Below are positions 46,912-55,393 of a stretch of DNA of 64,000 nt, piece after piece. The DNA is from Glacieibacterium sp038211965 (lineage in GTDB: Bacteria; Pseudomonadota; Alphaproteobacteria; Sphingomonadales; Sphingomonadaceae). The stretch is taken from positions 30,325 through 94,324 of the forward strand of contig JBBQVB010000001.1 of the NCBI GenBank assembly GCA_038211965.1, given 5' to 3'. The notes beneath the pieces were generated by a model, which ran no database searches, was not told the DNA's origin, and was given only the letters and a program-made list of their open reading frames with translations. The stretch's first letter is position 1; the number at the start of each line of letters is the position of its first letter. Position numbers and translations under genes: made by a program.

Positions 46912-48750
46912 ATGCGCTTGCGCAACATTGCGATCATCGCGCACGTCGATCACGGCAAGACGACGCTTGTCGATCAGCTCTTCCGCCAGTCGGGGACGTT
47001 CCGCGACAACCAGCGCGTCGCCGAGCGCGCGATGGACTCGAACGACCTCGAGAAAGAACGCGGCATCACGATTCTCGCCAAGTGCACGTCGATCGAGTGG
47101 ACCGACAAGACGACCGACGTGACGACGCACATCAACATCGTCGATACGCCGGGCCACGCCGATTTCGGCGGCGAGGTCGAGCGCATCCTGTCGATGGTCG
47201 ACGGCGTCGTGCTGCTCGTCGATGCCGCCGAAGGCCCGATGCCGCAGACCAAGTTCGTCACCGGCAAGGCGCTGGCGCTCGGTCTGCGCCCGATCGTCGT
47301 CGTCAACAAGATCGATCGTTCGGACGCCCGCGCGCAGGAGGTCCTCGACGAGGTCTTCGATCTGTTCGTGGCGCTCGAGGCGTCGGACGAGCAGCTCGAC
47401 TTTCCGGTGATCTTCGCGTCGGGCCGCAATGGCTATGCGGGGCGCGATGCCGAGGTGCGTTCGGGCAACCTGACGCCACTGTTCGAGACGATCGTCGCGC
47501 ATGTCCCGCCGCCCGCCGCCGACGTCGACGGCGAGTTCAAGATGCTCGTGTCGCTGCTCGACCGCGATAATTTCGTCGGGCGCATCCTGACCGGGCGCAT
47601 CCTTTCGGGGACACTCAAGCTCAACACGCAGATCCGCGCGCTGCGTCCCGACGGCACCATCGCCGAGGAAGGTCGCGCCTCGAAGATTTTCGCGTTCCGC
47701 GGCCTCGAGCGTGTTCCCGTCGAAGTCGCGCACGCCGGCGACATCATCGCGCTGGCGGGCTTCTCGAAGGCGACCGTCGCCGACACGATCGCCGATATCA
47801 GCGTCACCGAGCCGCTGCACGCCCAGCCGATCGACCCGCCGACGCTCAGCATGACGTTCGCGGTCAACGACTCGCCCTATGCGGGGCGCGACGGCAGCAA
47901 AGTCACCAGCCGCATGATCATCGATCGCCTCAACCGCGAAGCCGAGGGCAATGTCGCGGTCAAGGTCACCGAAAGTGCGTCGAAGGACGCTTTCGAGGTC
48001 GCGGGTCGCGGCGAACTTCAGCTCGGCGTGCTGATCGAAACGATGCGCCGCGAGGGTTTCGAACTGTCAATCAGCCGCCCGCGCGTCATCTATTCGACCG
48101 ACGCCGACGGCAAGCGCACCGAGCCTTACGAAATCGTCGTGATCGACGTCGACGAGCAATATTCGGGCACCGTCGTCGAGAAGATGGCGGGCCGCAAGGC
48201 CGAGATGACCGACATGCGCCCGAGCGGCGGCGGCAAGACGCGGCTGACCTTCTCGGCCCCGGCGCGCGGGCTGATCGGCTATCACGGCGAGTTCCTGTCG
48301 GACACGCGCGGCACCGGGATCATGAACCGCCTGTTCGAGAAATACGGACCGTTCAAGGGCAACGTCTCGGGGCGCGGCAACGGCGTGCTGATCTCGACCG
48401 AGACCGGCGAGGCGGTCGGGTATGCGCTTGGTTATCTCCAGCCGCGCGGCACGCTGATGATCGAGCCCGGCGAGGCGGTCTATCAGGGCATGGTCATCGG
48501 CGAGAACGCCCGCGACGAGGATCTGGAAGTCAACCCGTTGAAGTCGAAGGCGCTGACCAACTTCCGCGCCAGCGGCACGGATGACGCGATCCAGCTCAGC
48601 CCGCCCAAGCGCCTGACGCTCGAGCAGGCCATCGCCTACATCGACGACGACGAACTCGTCGAGGTGACGCCGAACTTCATCCGCCTGCGCAAGATCCATC
48701 TCGACCCCAACGAGCGCAAGCGCGCGTCGCGGGCGAAGAACGCGGCGTAA
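46912..48750 (+). CDS. typA: Ribosome-associated GTPase TypA/BipA
   Basis: Translational GTPase of the EF-G type involved in 50S assembly and stress adaptation. The 612-residue length is normal. It has G1 AHVDHGKTT, G2 ERGITI, DTPGHADFGGEV, NKIDR and the C-terminal domain with RGLIGYHGEFL. It is transcribed away from the RodZ-like gene, alone. Confidence 0.97.
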   Translation: MRLRNIAIIAHVDHGKTTLVDQLFRQSGTFRDNQRVAERAMDSNDLEKERGITILAKCTSIEWTDKTTDVTTHINIVDTPGHADFGGEVERILSMVDGVVLLVDAAEGPMPQTKFVTGKALALGLRPIVVVNKIDRSDARAQEVLDEVFDLFVALEASDEQLDFPVIFASGRNGYAGRDAEVRSGNLTPLFETIVAHVPPPAADVDGEFKMLVSLLDRDNFVGRILTGRILSGTLKLNTQIRALRPDGTIAEEGRASKIFAFRGLERVPVEVAHAGDIIALAGFSKATVADTIADISVTEPLHAQPIDPPTLSMTFAVNDSPYAGRDGSKVTSRMIIDRLNREAEGNVAVKVTESASKDAFEVAGRGELQLGVLIETMRREGFELSISRPRVIYSTDADGKRTEPYEIVVIDVDEQYSGTVVEKMAGRKAEMTDMRPSGGGKTRLTFSAPARGLIGYHGEFLSDTRGTGIMNRLFEKYGPFKGNVSGRGNGVLISTETGEAVGYALGYLQPRGTLMIEPGEAVYQGMVIGENARDEDLEVNPLKSKALTNFRASGTDDAIQLSPPKRLTLEQAIAYIDDDELVEVTPNFIRLRKIHLDPNERKRASRAKNAA

Positions 48751-48753
48751 GCG

Positions 48754-49452
48754 TTAGCCGAGCCGTAGCCGACCCTTGGGGCCGGCAACGACGACGGCAA
48801 TCCGTGCCGCGCCGGCGGCGACCCGCAGCGCGACGCCCAGTGCAGCGAACTGGCGCGTCGTTGCGGCGGCGTTCGGGAGCGTGACATCGAGCCGGTCGAG
48901 ATGCAGCCCGGGCGGCGCGGTCGTGCCGGGATGTCGCCCCCGCCGCCATTCGATCAGGAAGAAGCCCTTGTCGTCGTCGGGGTTGAGATCGAACGTCGTC
49001 CATTCGAGCATCTCACCGTCGGCGGCGGTGCGGCTGCCAGGTTGCGGCGCGCCGCCGGGGGCGACCGCGCCCAGCTTGCTGACGGCCGCCGCAATGCCGC
49101 CCGGTGCAGCGAGCGCGACCGCGAGCGGCGTCGCCTCCCGCAGCGCCCTGAGTTGGGCGGGAAAGCCGTCGCGCTGCGCGGCAGGGGCATCGGGATCGGC
49201 GGCGATCAGTTCGAGATAAGCGCGCGAACCGAGGCTCGCGAGCGCGTCATGGGTGCCGAGCCCAGGGTGCCGGCCGCCGGCCGCCGGGCGAACACCGGTT
49301 GCGGCCATTACCAGATCACAGGCGGCAGCGAGGTCTGCGACGCCGACCATGACGTGATCGACCGCCGTCGCAGCGTCGGCATGACCGCTCTTGAAGCCGG
49401 TCAACGCGACCGCGCCCAGGGTCGCGAGACCCTCCCGCCGTGTCCAGCGCAT
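48754..49452 (-). CDS. Exported VOC-domain protein with twin-arginine leader
   Basis: A 232-residue protein from the ATG at 49452; 11 more residues are possible from 49485. The N-terminus TRREGLATLGAVALTG looks like a Tat signal. The rest is a glyoxalase/VOC-like fold (DHVMVGVADLAAACD, LGTHDALASLGSRAYLELIAADP). It resembles the glyoxalase-like DUF1338-related or Glyoxalase_3 proteins; the metal ligands are not fully evident. Export by Tat of a VOC protein is unusual. It converges with typA, three bases between stops. Confidence 0.75.
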   Translation of the reverse strand: MRWTRREGLATLGAVALTGFKSGHADAATAVDHVMVGVADLAAACDLVMAATGVRPAAGGRHPGLGTHDALASLGSRAYLELIAADPDAPAAQRDGFPAQLRALREATPLAVALAAPGGIAAAVSKLGAVAPGGAPQPGSRTAADGEMLEWTTFDLNPDDDKGFFLIEWRRGRHPGTTAPPGLHLDRLDVTLPNAAATTRQFAALGVALRVAAGAARIAVVVAGPKGRLRLG

Positions 49453-49564
49453 CGCGTCTCTGCTCTCCGTTTCACCTGACACCATCAGTTATTCCTTTCG
49501 GCGAAGCAACCTTTTGCCGGTCGAGCTGTTGATCGCGCGCTATATCCCAACAGGAGTTTGTTAC

Positions 49565-49909
49565 ATGGCCGAGTTCGAAACCACCCGCGATGCTGCCGGA
49601 AACCCCGTCGTCGTCGAACGTCGTTCCAACAACATGGGCTGGCTCGTCGCCTTGCTGATCGTCGTCGCGCTGGTCGTCGCGGCCTTCGCCTTCGGCCTGA
49701 TCGACATCGGCCAGACGAAGGGGGCCAAGCTGCCCGAAGTCAGCGTCAGCGGTGGTCAGGCCCCGGCGTTCGATGTCAACACCGCCAAGGTCGACCTGGG
49801 CACCAAGGAGACGACCGTCGACGTTCCGACCGTCGGTACCAAGGAAGAGACGATCAAGGTCCCGACGATGAGCGTCGAGAAGGCCGACAAGGTCGACGAG
49901 AAGAAGTAA
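49565..49909 (+). CDS. Small single-pass membrane protein of unknown function
   Basis: A 114-residue protein with one transmembrane helix (about 23-45: MGWLVALLIVVALVVAAFAFG) and a Lys/Thr/Val-rich outer tail with repeats of the type TKETTVDVPTVGTKEETIKVPT. AGGAG lies eight bases before the ATG. The stop overlaps the start of a Pmp3-like gene (TAATG), so the pair should be co-expressed. I recognise no family. Confidence 0.7.
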   Translation: MAEFETTRDAAGNPVVVERRSNNMGWLVALLIVVALVVAAFAFGLIDIGQTKGAKLPEVSVSGGQAPAFDVNTAKVDLGTKETTVDVPTVGTKEETIKVPTMSVEKADKVDEKK

Positions 49910-50082
49910 TGCCGGTGCTGCAGATCATTGCAGCACTCCTGGTGCCGCCGCTCGGGGTCTTCCTGGCGCGCGGCATCGGGAGCGAATTCTGGATCAGTCT
50001 GCCGCTGACCATTCTCGCGTTCCTGACGGGGATGATCTACGCGCTCTACATCGTCGCGACGACCGGGCGCACCGCGACCTGA
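49909..50082 (+). CDS. YqaE/Pmp3 family small membrane protein
   Basis: A 57-residue proteolipid of the UPF0057 (Pmp3/YqaE) family with two helices. It has the family core LVPPLGVFLARG and ISLPLTILAFLTGMIYALYIV. Pmp3 proteins are linked to membrane potential and salt or stress tolerance. It is coupled to the preceding small membrane protein. Confidence 0.9.
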   Translation: MPVLQIIAALLVPPLGVFLARGIGSEFWISLPLTILAFLTGMIYALYIVATTGRTAT

Positions 50083-50126
50083 CGCATCGGGATGACATTT
50101 GCGGTGCGGCATGTCACCCGCATCGC

Positions 50127-50585
50127 ATGTCCGCGTTTCCCGACTCTCCCGGCATGGCGCGGGCCTTCGTCGAGGCGCACAAGGCCGGTGCGCGCGGCGA
50201 GGTTCCCATCGGTGCGGCGATCGTCGCCCCTGATGGCTGGATCGTGGCGAGTGCGGGCAATCGCACGCGCGAGGACCATGATCCGACCGCCCATGCCGAG
50301 ATTCTCGCCATCCGGGCCGCCTGTGCGGTGCAAGGGTCGGAACGTCTGCCGGGGCATTCGCTCTACGTCACGCTCGAACCCTGCGCGATGTGCGCGACGG
50401 CGATCGGTTTTGCGCGCCTCGGCCGATTGTATTTCGGCGCGAGCGATCCGAAGGGCGGCGGCGTCGAGCACGGCGCGCGCGTCTTCACGCATGCAACATG
50501 TCATCATGTGCCGCAGATCTATGGCGGAATTGGCGAGAGTGCGGCGGTGGCGCTGCTGCGCGACTTCTTCGCGGCACGGCGCTAG
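50127..50585 (+). CDS. tadA: TadA-like tRNA adenosine / nucleoside deaminase
   Basis: A 152-residue zinc deaminase with the metal and catalytic motifs HAE at 56-58 and PCAMC at 85-89. The family role is A34-to-I34 conversion in tRNA-Arg; the sequence between motifs and the FGASDPKGGGVEHG loop fit TadA, but guanine or cytosine deaminases share these motifs. The start ATG at 50127 gives the normal length. Confidence 0.85.
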   Translation: MSAFPDSPGMARAFVEAHKAGARGEVPIGAAIVAPDGWIVASAGNRTREDHDPTAHAEILAIRAACAVQGSERLPGHSLYVTLEPCAMCATAIGFARLGRLYFGASDPKGGGVEHGARVFTHATCHHVPQIYGGIGESAAVALLRDFFAARR

Positions 50586-50588
50586 GCG

Positions 50589-51005
50589 TTACTGGACGTC
50601 GACGAGCTCGACGTCGAAGATCAGCGTCGCATTCGGCGGAATGACGCCGCCCGCACCGGTCTCGCCGTAGCCCATTTCAGGCGGCACGGTCAGCGTGCGC
50701 TTGCCGCCGACCTTCATGCCCGCGACACCTTCGTCCCAGCCCGCGATGACGCGCCCGGCGCCGAGCGGAAAGCGAAACTTGCCGTCGCCGCGATCGAGCG
50801 ACGAATCGAACTTCGCGCCGCGCTTGCCGCCGTCGGCGAGCCAGCCGGTGTAGCGCACCGTCACTTGCGTGCCGGGCGTCGCGACCGCGCCGGTGCCGAC
50901 GTGAACCTCGACGATGCCGAGGCCCTGCGGGGTGGCAGGTGCAGTCGTCTGTGCCGCAAGCGGGGCGGCGGCGAGGCCAAGCGCCATTATAAGTTTCCTG
51001 AACAT
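50589..51005 (-). CDS. FKBP-type peptidyl-prolyl isomerase, exported
   Basis: A 138-residue protein with a signal peptide of about 18 residues and one FKBP domain (VTVRYTGWL, FDSSLDRG, FRFPLGAGRVIAGWDEGVAGMKVGGKRTL, VPPEMGYGE, FDVELVDV). It assists folding of proteins in the periplasm. The ATG at 51005 starts the leader. The stop lies three bases from the tadA stop on the other strand. Confidence 0.93.
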   Translation of the reverse strand: MFRKLIMALGLAAAPLAAQTTAPATPQGLGIVEVHVGTGAVATPGTQVTVRYTGWLADGGKRGAKFDSSLDRGDGKFRFPLGAGRVIAGWDEGVAGMKVGGKRTLTVPPEMGYGETGAGGVIPPNATLIFDVELVDVQ

Positions 51006-51034
51006 GGCGGTCGCTATAGCTGCGGTCGGCGAAC

Positions 51035-51952
51035 TTAGGAATAGTGCGCCAGCCGCAGCCCGGCGCGCGGCCACCGGCATTTCGCCAGTCGGCCCGTCGT
51101 CGACAGGCAGACCCAGGCGTCCATCATGTCGTCGCCGCCGAAGGCGATGTTGGTGGTCAACAGATCGGGGAAGTCGAAGAATTCCTGCGCGCCGGTCGCG
51201 GGATCGACGCTGCAGATACCGGGGCGCTCGACGAGCGTCGCCTGCGCGATGTTGCCATTCGCCTCGACGGCGAGACTGTCGAGCAGGATGCGACCCGGCC
51301 AGCTCGTCACGACACGCCCCGGCAGCGCGGGCAGCGGCGACGGCGCGACGTCGCCCGGATCGGTCACATCCCAGGCCAGCAGTAGCCTCTCCTGCGTGTG
51401 CGCGGCATAGACGGTGCGCCCATCGGGCGACAAACCAACACCGTTGAGATTGGGCCCGCGCACCGCGCAGACGATGCGGCTGCCGTCGGCACGCGCGTAG
51501 AACAGCCCGCCGTGGCTGGTGTGGCCGGGAAAACGCTTGCCGAGGTCAGTGAACCAGAACCCACCGTTTGCGTCGAAGACGATGTCGTTGGGACCCGACA
51601 GCGGGATGCCGTCGCAGCTGTCATAGACCCGCTCGACCGCGCCCGTCGCAAGGTCGATGCGCTCGATGCGGCCTGTCGTGTAATCACGCGCCGCGCCGCC
51701 GGGCAGCGACAGGTCGCCCATGTCGCTCCATTCGAAGCCGCCGTTGTTGCAGACATACAGCGCGCCGTCGGGGCCGATCGCGGCACCGTTGGGGCCACCA
51801 CCGGGGGTCGCGACGACCTCGACCCGCCCGTCGGGGCGGACGCGCGAAATGCGCCCGGCGCGGATTTCGACGACCACGACCGAGCCGTCGGCCATCCACA
51901 CCGGCCCCTCGGGGAAGGCTAGGCCCTCGGCGACGATGTCGTGCGAATACAT
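51035..51952 (-). CDS. SMP-30/gluconolactonase family protein
   Basis: A 305-residue six-bladed beta-propeller lactonase-like protein. The metal site residues fit the family: Glu15 in FPEGPVW, Asn in GPNDIVFD, and Asp in ILLDSLAVEANG. It could hydrolyse a sugar or other lactone. No sugar-dehydrogenase partner is adjacent. The upstream FKBP gene is 29 bases downstream in the same direction. Confidence 0.88.
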   Translation of the reverse strand: MYSHDIVAEGLAFPEGPVWMADGSVVVVEIRAGRISRVRPDGRVEVVATPGGGPNGAAIGPDGALYVCNNGGFEWSDMGDLSLPGGAARDYTTGRIERIDLATGAVERVYDSCDGIPLSGPNDIVFDANGGFWFTDLGKRFPGHTSHGGLFYARADGSRIVCAVRGPNLNGVGLSPDGRTVYAAHTQERLLLAWDVTDPGDVAPSPLPALPGRVVTSWPGRILLDSLAVEANGNIAQATLVERPGICSVDPATGAQEFFDFPDLLTTNIAFGGDDMMDAWVCLSTTGRLAKCRWPRAGLRLAHYS

Positions 51953-52017
51953 GCGCGTTCCCTCCCCGGTGTTTCGCGCACCTTGCCGCGTCGCGGGGCG
52001 GCGGGAAAGCGCCGCGT

Positions 52018-52128
52018 TCAGCTCGGCTTGATCGTCCCCTTGGTCGACGGATTGGCGGCGATGGTCTTGACCTTTGCCGCCTTGGGTTTGCGCGTTTCCT
52101 TGCCGGGTTTCGATGCGCCCTTGGCCAT
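52018..52128 (-). CDS. Small basic protein (36 residues)
   Basis: The frame encodes a Lys-rich peptide from MAKGASKPGK to KGTIKPS, with no hydrophobic helix. An AGGAG lies seven bases before the ATG at 52128, which decides this start over one two codons upstream (52134). The strong ribosome site and composition suggest a real gene, perhaps binding nucleic acid. Function unknown. Confidence 0.6.
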   Translation of the reverse strand: MAKGASKPGKETRKPKAAKVKTIAANPSTKGTIKPS

Positions 52129-52166
52129 ATTCATTCTCCTTGCCGGTTCGTGACTATCGCTGCCGC

Positions 52167-53189
52167 TTACCCGGCTTGGCAAGTCCCCGCGAGCCGGTCG
52201 ATGGCGGCGACCATCGCGGCGGGCGCGCTGTGGTGAACCATATGGCCGATCCCCGGCAGGAGGCTGAGCTGTGCACCCGGCAGTCGTTTGGCGAGGACCA
52301 TCGATTGGCTCGCTGGATCGACGATCCGGTCGCTGTCGCCGGCGACGATCGCCACCGGCACCGCGATGTCCGCATAGCGGGCGGCCATGGCGGTAGCGGC
52401 GGGGTTCATCGCGGCGGTATCGGCGGCACTGGCGTCGAGCTGCGACCGGCGCAGCGCAAGGTCGGCGGGGAAGCCGGCCAGCCACGCGGGCGTTGGCGCA
52501 TTGGGGGCGAACAGCTTTGCCGCGACGCTCGGGCCGAGCATCCGGCCAAGGCCGCCCGCCATCGACGCGCGCAGCGCCGCGCCGACACCGGGCAAGGCAC
52601 CGAGGCTGTTGTCGATCGCGAGTTGGGTCGAGGGGAAATAGAAGCCCGAAACGAGCACCAGCCCGAAAAGCGCGTGCGGGTGATCGAGTGCCCAGGCGGC
52701 AGCGACCATCGCCCCCCAGCTGTGGCCGACGACGAGCGGCTTCTCGGCCTTGAGCCGCGCCGCCGCCGCAACCAGCAGCGTCGCCTGCGCGGCGGGCGAC
52801 CAGTCGCGCCGCGCTGGGCGCGCCGAATGGCCGAAACCGGGGCGGTCGAACAGGATGACGCGGTAGCGCTGGCTCAGCGTCGCGACGATGTCGCTCAGCG
52901 CGAAATCCTCGATCATCGCGCCGTTGCCGTGGATCAGCACGAGCGGCCGGCCGCGCCCGTGGATCGCGTAGCGCAGCCGCACGCCCTCCACGGTGACGAA
53001 GCGGTTGCGAGGCTGCGCCGAACGCGGTTTGCGCCCGCGCGCCGCCTTGGCCTTGGCAGGGGGCTTGGCGGGGGTCGCAATACGCTTCAGCGTCGCGCGG
53101 GTCCGCACCAGCGACCGCGTCGTCAGCTTTGCGGAGCGTCGCCAGTCGGCCAACGCGCGTGTGAAGCTAAAGCCTGCCAATCGGCGCAC
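52167..53189 (-). CDS. Alpha/beta hydrolase with basic N-terminal extension
   Basis: A 340-residue protein. Residues 1-62 are Arg/Lys/Ala-rich with no hydrophobic leader. The hydrolase domain shows LIHGNG, the nucleophile elbow GHSWG with Ser157, GDSDRIVDP with the acid and GHMVHH with the catalytic His. The substrate is unknown. The GTG start at 53189 is not certain: later starts would drop part of the basic extension. Confidence 0.85.
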   Translation of the reverse strand: MRRLAGFSFTRALADWRRSAKLTTRSLVRTRATLKRIATPAKPPAKAKAARGRKPRSAQPRNRFVTVEGVRLRYAIHGRGRPLVLIHGNGAMIEDFALSDIVATLSQRYRVILFDRPGFGHSARPARRDWSPAAQATLLVAAAARLKAEKPLVVGHSWGAMVAAAWALDHPHALFGLVLVSGFYFPSTQLAIDNSLGALPGVGAALRASMAGGLGRMLGPSVAAKLFAPNAPTPAWLAGFPADLALRRSQLDASAADTAAMNPAATAMAARYADIAVPVAIVAGDSDRIVDPASQSMVLAKRLPGAQLSLLPGIGHMVHHSAPAAMVAAIDRLAGTCQAG

Positions 53190-53268
53190 TCCGCCGGGGT
53201 CGCTCCGGCAGATCTATTGTGCACTGCAGCATCGATTCGCGGCAAGCCGCGCTCGGGGGATTGTTTCC

Positions 53269-53562
53269 CTAGTGAAGCAACTGCCCGCGCCGCGCGCCCG
53301 TGCGGAAAGCATGGAGCAGCTTGAGAATCGCCACAGCACGGTTCGACAGCCCGCCGCGCGCGCGCAGCTCGTCGGGGTCGCTGGCGAGGATCATATCGAC
53401 ATCGCCGAACTCGGCGAGGAGCTGCGCGGCGACCGGCGCGACCTGGCATTGGCCCGCGAAGCCGAGCGCGAAGCTGAGCAGGTCATCGTCGGCGATATCG
53501 GCATCGTGGGGCTCGTTGCCGGACAGCGTCCGCGCCCCGACCGGAAATTGTGCAACGCTCAT
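53269..53562 (-). CDS. Stand-alone RadC (UPF0758) N-terminal-like helix-hairpin-helix domain
   Basis: A 97-residue protein. DDDLLSFALGFAGQCQVAPVAAQLLAEFGDVDMILASDPDELRARGGLSNRAVAILKLL matches the helical and helix-hairpin-helix N-terminal domain of RadC, but the JAB/MPN metalloprotease domain is absent. It may bind DNA. It lies next to an ATP-dependent DNA ligase on the same strand. It could be a RadC remnant, though the reading frame and length look intact. Confidence 0.65.
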   Translation of the reverse strand: MSVAQFPVGARTLSGNEPHDADIADDDLLSFALGFAGQCQVAPVAAQLLAEFGDVDMILASDPDELRARGGLSNRAVAILKLLHAFRTGARRGQLLH

Positions 53563-53660
53563 CTTCGGCCCCCCGGCGCCCCCTGTGTATAACATGCGCC
53601 AGACGCGCCATTTTGCAAGCGCAAAGGCGGGCGTCGGCGAAACAATCGGGCCTGAAACGG

Positions 53661-55247
53661 TCACCCGATGAGGCGGATCAGCGTCGCAATCGTGTCGGCT
53701 TCGGCGGCGGGTTTGTCGCTCCGGATGCGCGACACGCGCGGAAAGCGCATTGCGATGCCCGATTTGTGACGCGTCGAGCGGTGCAGCGAATCGAACGCGA
53801 CTTCGAGCACCAGCGCTTTCTCGACCTCGCGCACCGGGCCGAACCGCCCTGTGGTGTGCGCGCGCACCCAGCGGTCGAGCCAGCCGAGCTCGACATCGGT
53901 GAAGCCGCTGTAGGCCTTGCCGACGGGCAACAGCGTGCCGTCCTCGGTCCAGCAGCCGAAAGTATAGTCCGAATAGAAGCTCGAGCGTTTGCCGTGGCCG
54001 CGCTGGGCGTACATCATCACGCAATCGGCGACCAAGGGATCGCGCTTCCATTTGTACCACAGTCCGGTGCGCCGCCCCGCGACATAGGCCGAGTCGCGGC
54101 GCTTGAGCATCAGGCCCTCGATGGCGGCATCGCGCGCGCCGTCGCGCAAGCGCTCGAGCGCGGGGAAGTCGGGGGCCACGATCACCGTCGACAGGTCGAA
54201 GCGTGCCGCGTCGAGACTCGGGACGAGGGCTTCGAGGCGCGCGCGGCGTTCGGACCACGGCAGCGCGCGCAAATCTTCGGGCCCGTCGAACAAGATGTCG
54301 TAGAGGCGTACGAACGCGGGGAATTCGGCGATTGCCTTGGCCGTCACGCGCTTGCGGCCGAGGCGCTGCTGGAGCGCGTTGAAGCTCGCCGCGCCGTCGT
54401 GTTCGACCCCGCCACCTTGCGCCTCACCGCGCACGAGCAGTTCGCCGTCGAGGACGCACGGCGTCGTGAACGCGGCTGCCACCTCGGGAAAGCTGCCGGT
54501 GATGTCGTCACCCGTGCGGCTGAACAGCTTGGTGACGCCCGCGACATGGACGAGCTGGACGCGGATGCCGTCCCATTTCCACTCGGCGGCATAGTCGGCG
54601 AGGTCGAGCTTCAGATCCTCGAGCGGATGCGCGAGCATGAACGGGCGGAAGGTGGCGACGTCCTGCGCGGTCGGCTGCACGCCGCCGCCGACCCACGCGA
54701 ACAGTTCGGGGTAGGGCGCCGCGATGCCGTGCCAGACCTCCTCGACCGCCTCGACCTCGACGCCGAAGCCCTGCGCGAAGGCGGTCTTTGCCAGCCGCGC
54801 CGAAATGCCGATGCGCAGCGCACCCGTCGCCAGCTTGAGCAACGCATAGCGCGCCTGCGCGTCGAGCCGGTCCATCAACTCGGCCATGACCTTCGGCGCA
54901 TCGGCGCGCGCGAGGCCGTGCAGCCGGTCGACGACCTCGGCAAGCGACGGCGGGGGGCGCGTCTCGGGAACCGGGGGATCGGGCCACAGCAGCCCGACGG
55001 TCTCGGCGAGATCGCCGACATAGTCGTAGCTCATGTTGAACAGCACGGGATCGACGCGGTCCTCGATCAGCGTGCGGATCAGCTTGGGCTGCACCGCCTT
55101 GAGGTCGAGCCCGCCGGTCAGCGCCGCCAACGCCCAGCCGCGATCGGGGTCGGGGGTGGCGCGCAGATAATCGCCGATCAGCCGCAGCTTGGCGTTGCGC
55201 GACCGCGTGTAGAGCAGGGCATCGAGGAGCGCGGCGAAACCTTGCAT
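53661..55247 (-). CDS. ATP-dependent DNA ligase
   Basis: A 528-residue ATP-dependent ligase, additional to the essential NAD-type enzyme. The adenylated Lys224 is in EWKWDGIR, with later motifs VLDGELLV, FVRLYDILF, EGLMLKRRDS and WYKWKRDP. The DNA-binding N-terminal domain and OB-fold are present. In proteobacteria such ligases often travel with an exonuclease and a helicase for DNA repair; those partners are not in the window. The length is normal. Confidence 0.92.
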   Translation of the reverse strand: MQGFAALLDALLYTRSRNAKLRLIGDYLRATPDPDRGWALAALTGGLDLKAVQPKLIRTLIEDRVDPVLFNMSYDYVGDLAETVGLLWPDPPVPETRPPPSLAEVVDRLHGLARADAPKVMAELMDRLDAQARYALLKLATGALRIGISARLAKTAFAQGFGVEVEAVEEVWHGIAAPYPELFAWVGGGVQPTAQDVATFRPFMLAHPLEDLKLDLADYAAEWKWDGIRVQLVHVAGVTKLFSRTGDDITGSFPEVAAAFTTPCVLDGELLVRGEAQGGGVEHDGAASFNALQQRLGRKRVTAKAIAEFPAFVRLYDILFDGPEDLRALPWSERRARLEALVPSLDAARFDLSTVIVAPDFPALERLRDGARDAAIEGLMLKRRDSAYVAGRRTGLWYKWKRDPLVADCVMMYAQRGHGKRSSFYSDYTFGCWTEDGTLLPVGKAYSGFTDVELGWLDRWVRAHTTGRFGPVREVEKALVLEVAFDSLHRSTRHKSGIAMRFPRVSRIRSDKPAAEADTIATLIRLIG

Positions 55248-55393
55248 CGGGAGGCGTAACGTAGCGCGCGGCGGGTCGGCAGCAAGGGAGGGCTTTCACG
55301 CCTCTCCAGGATTTACCGGCCTGCGAGCAGAGTCGCGCGCGGGATGCCGTGCCCGCGATGACGCGCTAGTCTCCGCCAGCTGAGGTACGCGCT

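Noticed and set aside
53563..54258. Upstream extension of the RadC-like small gene
   Set aside because: The extra frame runs antiparallel-free but out of frame through the ligase gene on the same strand and shows shadow composition; the ATG at 53562 starts the recognisable domain.
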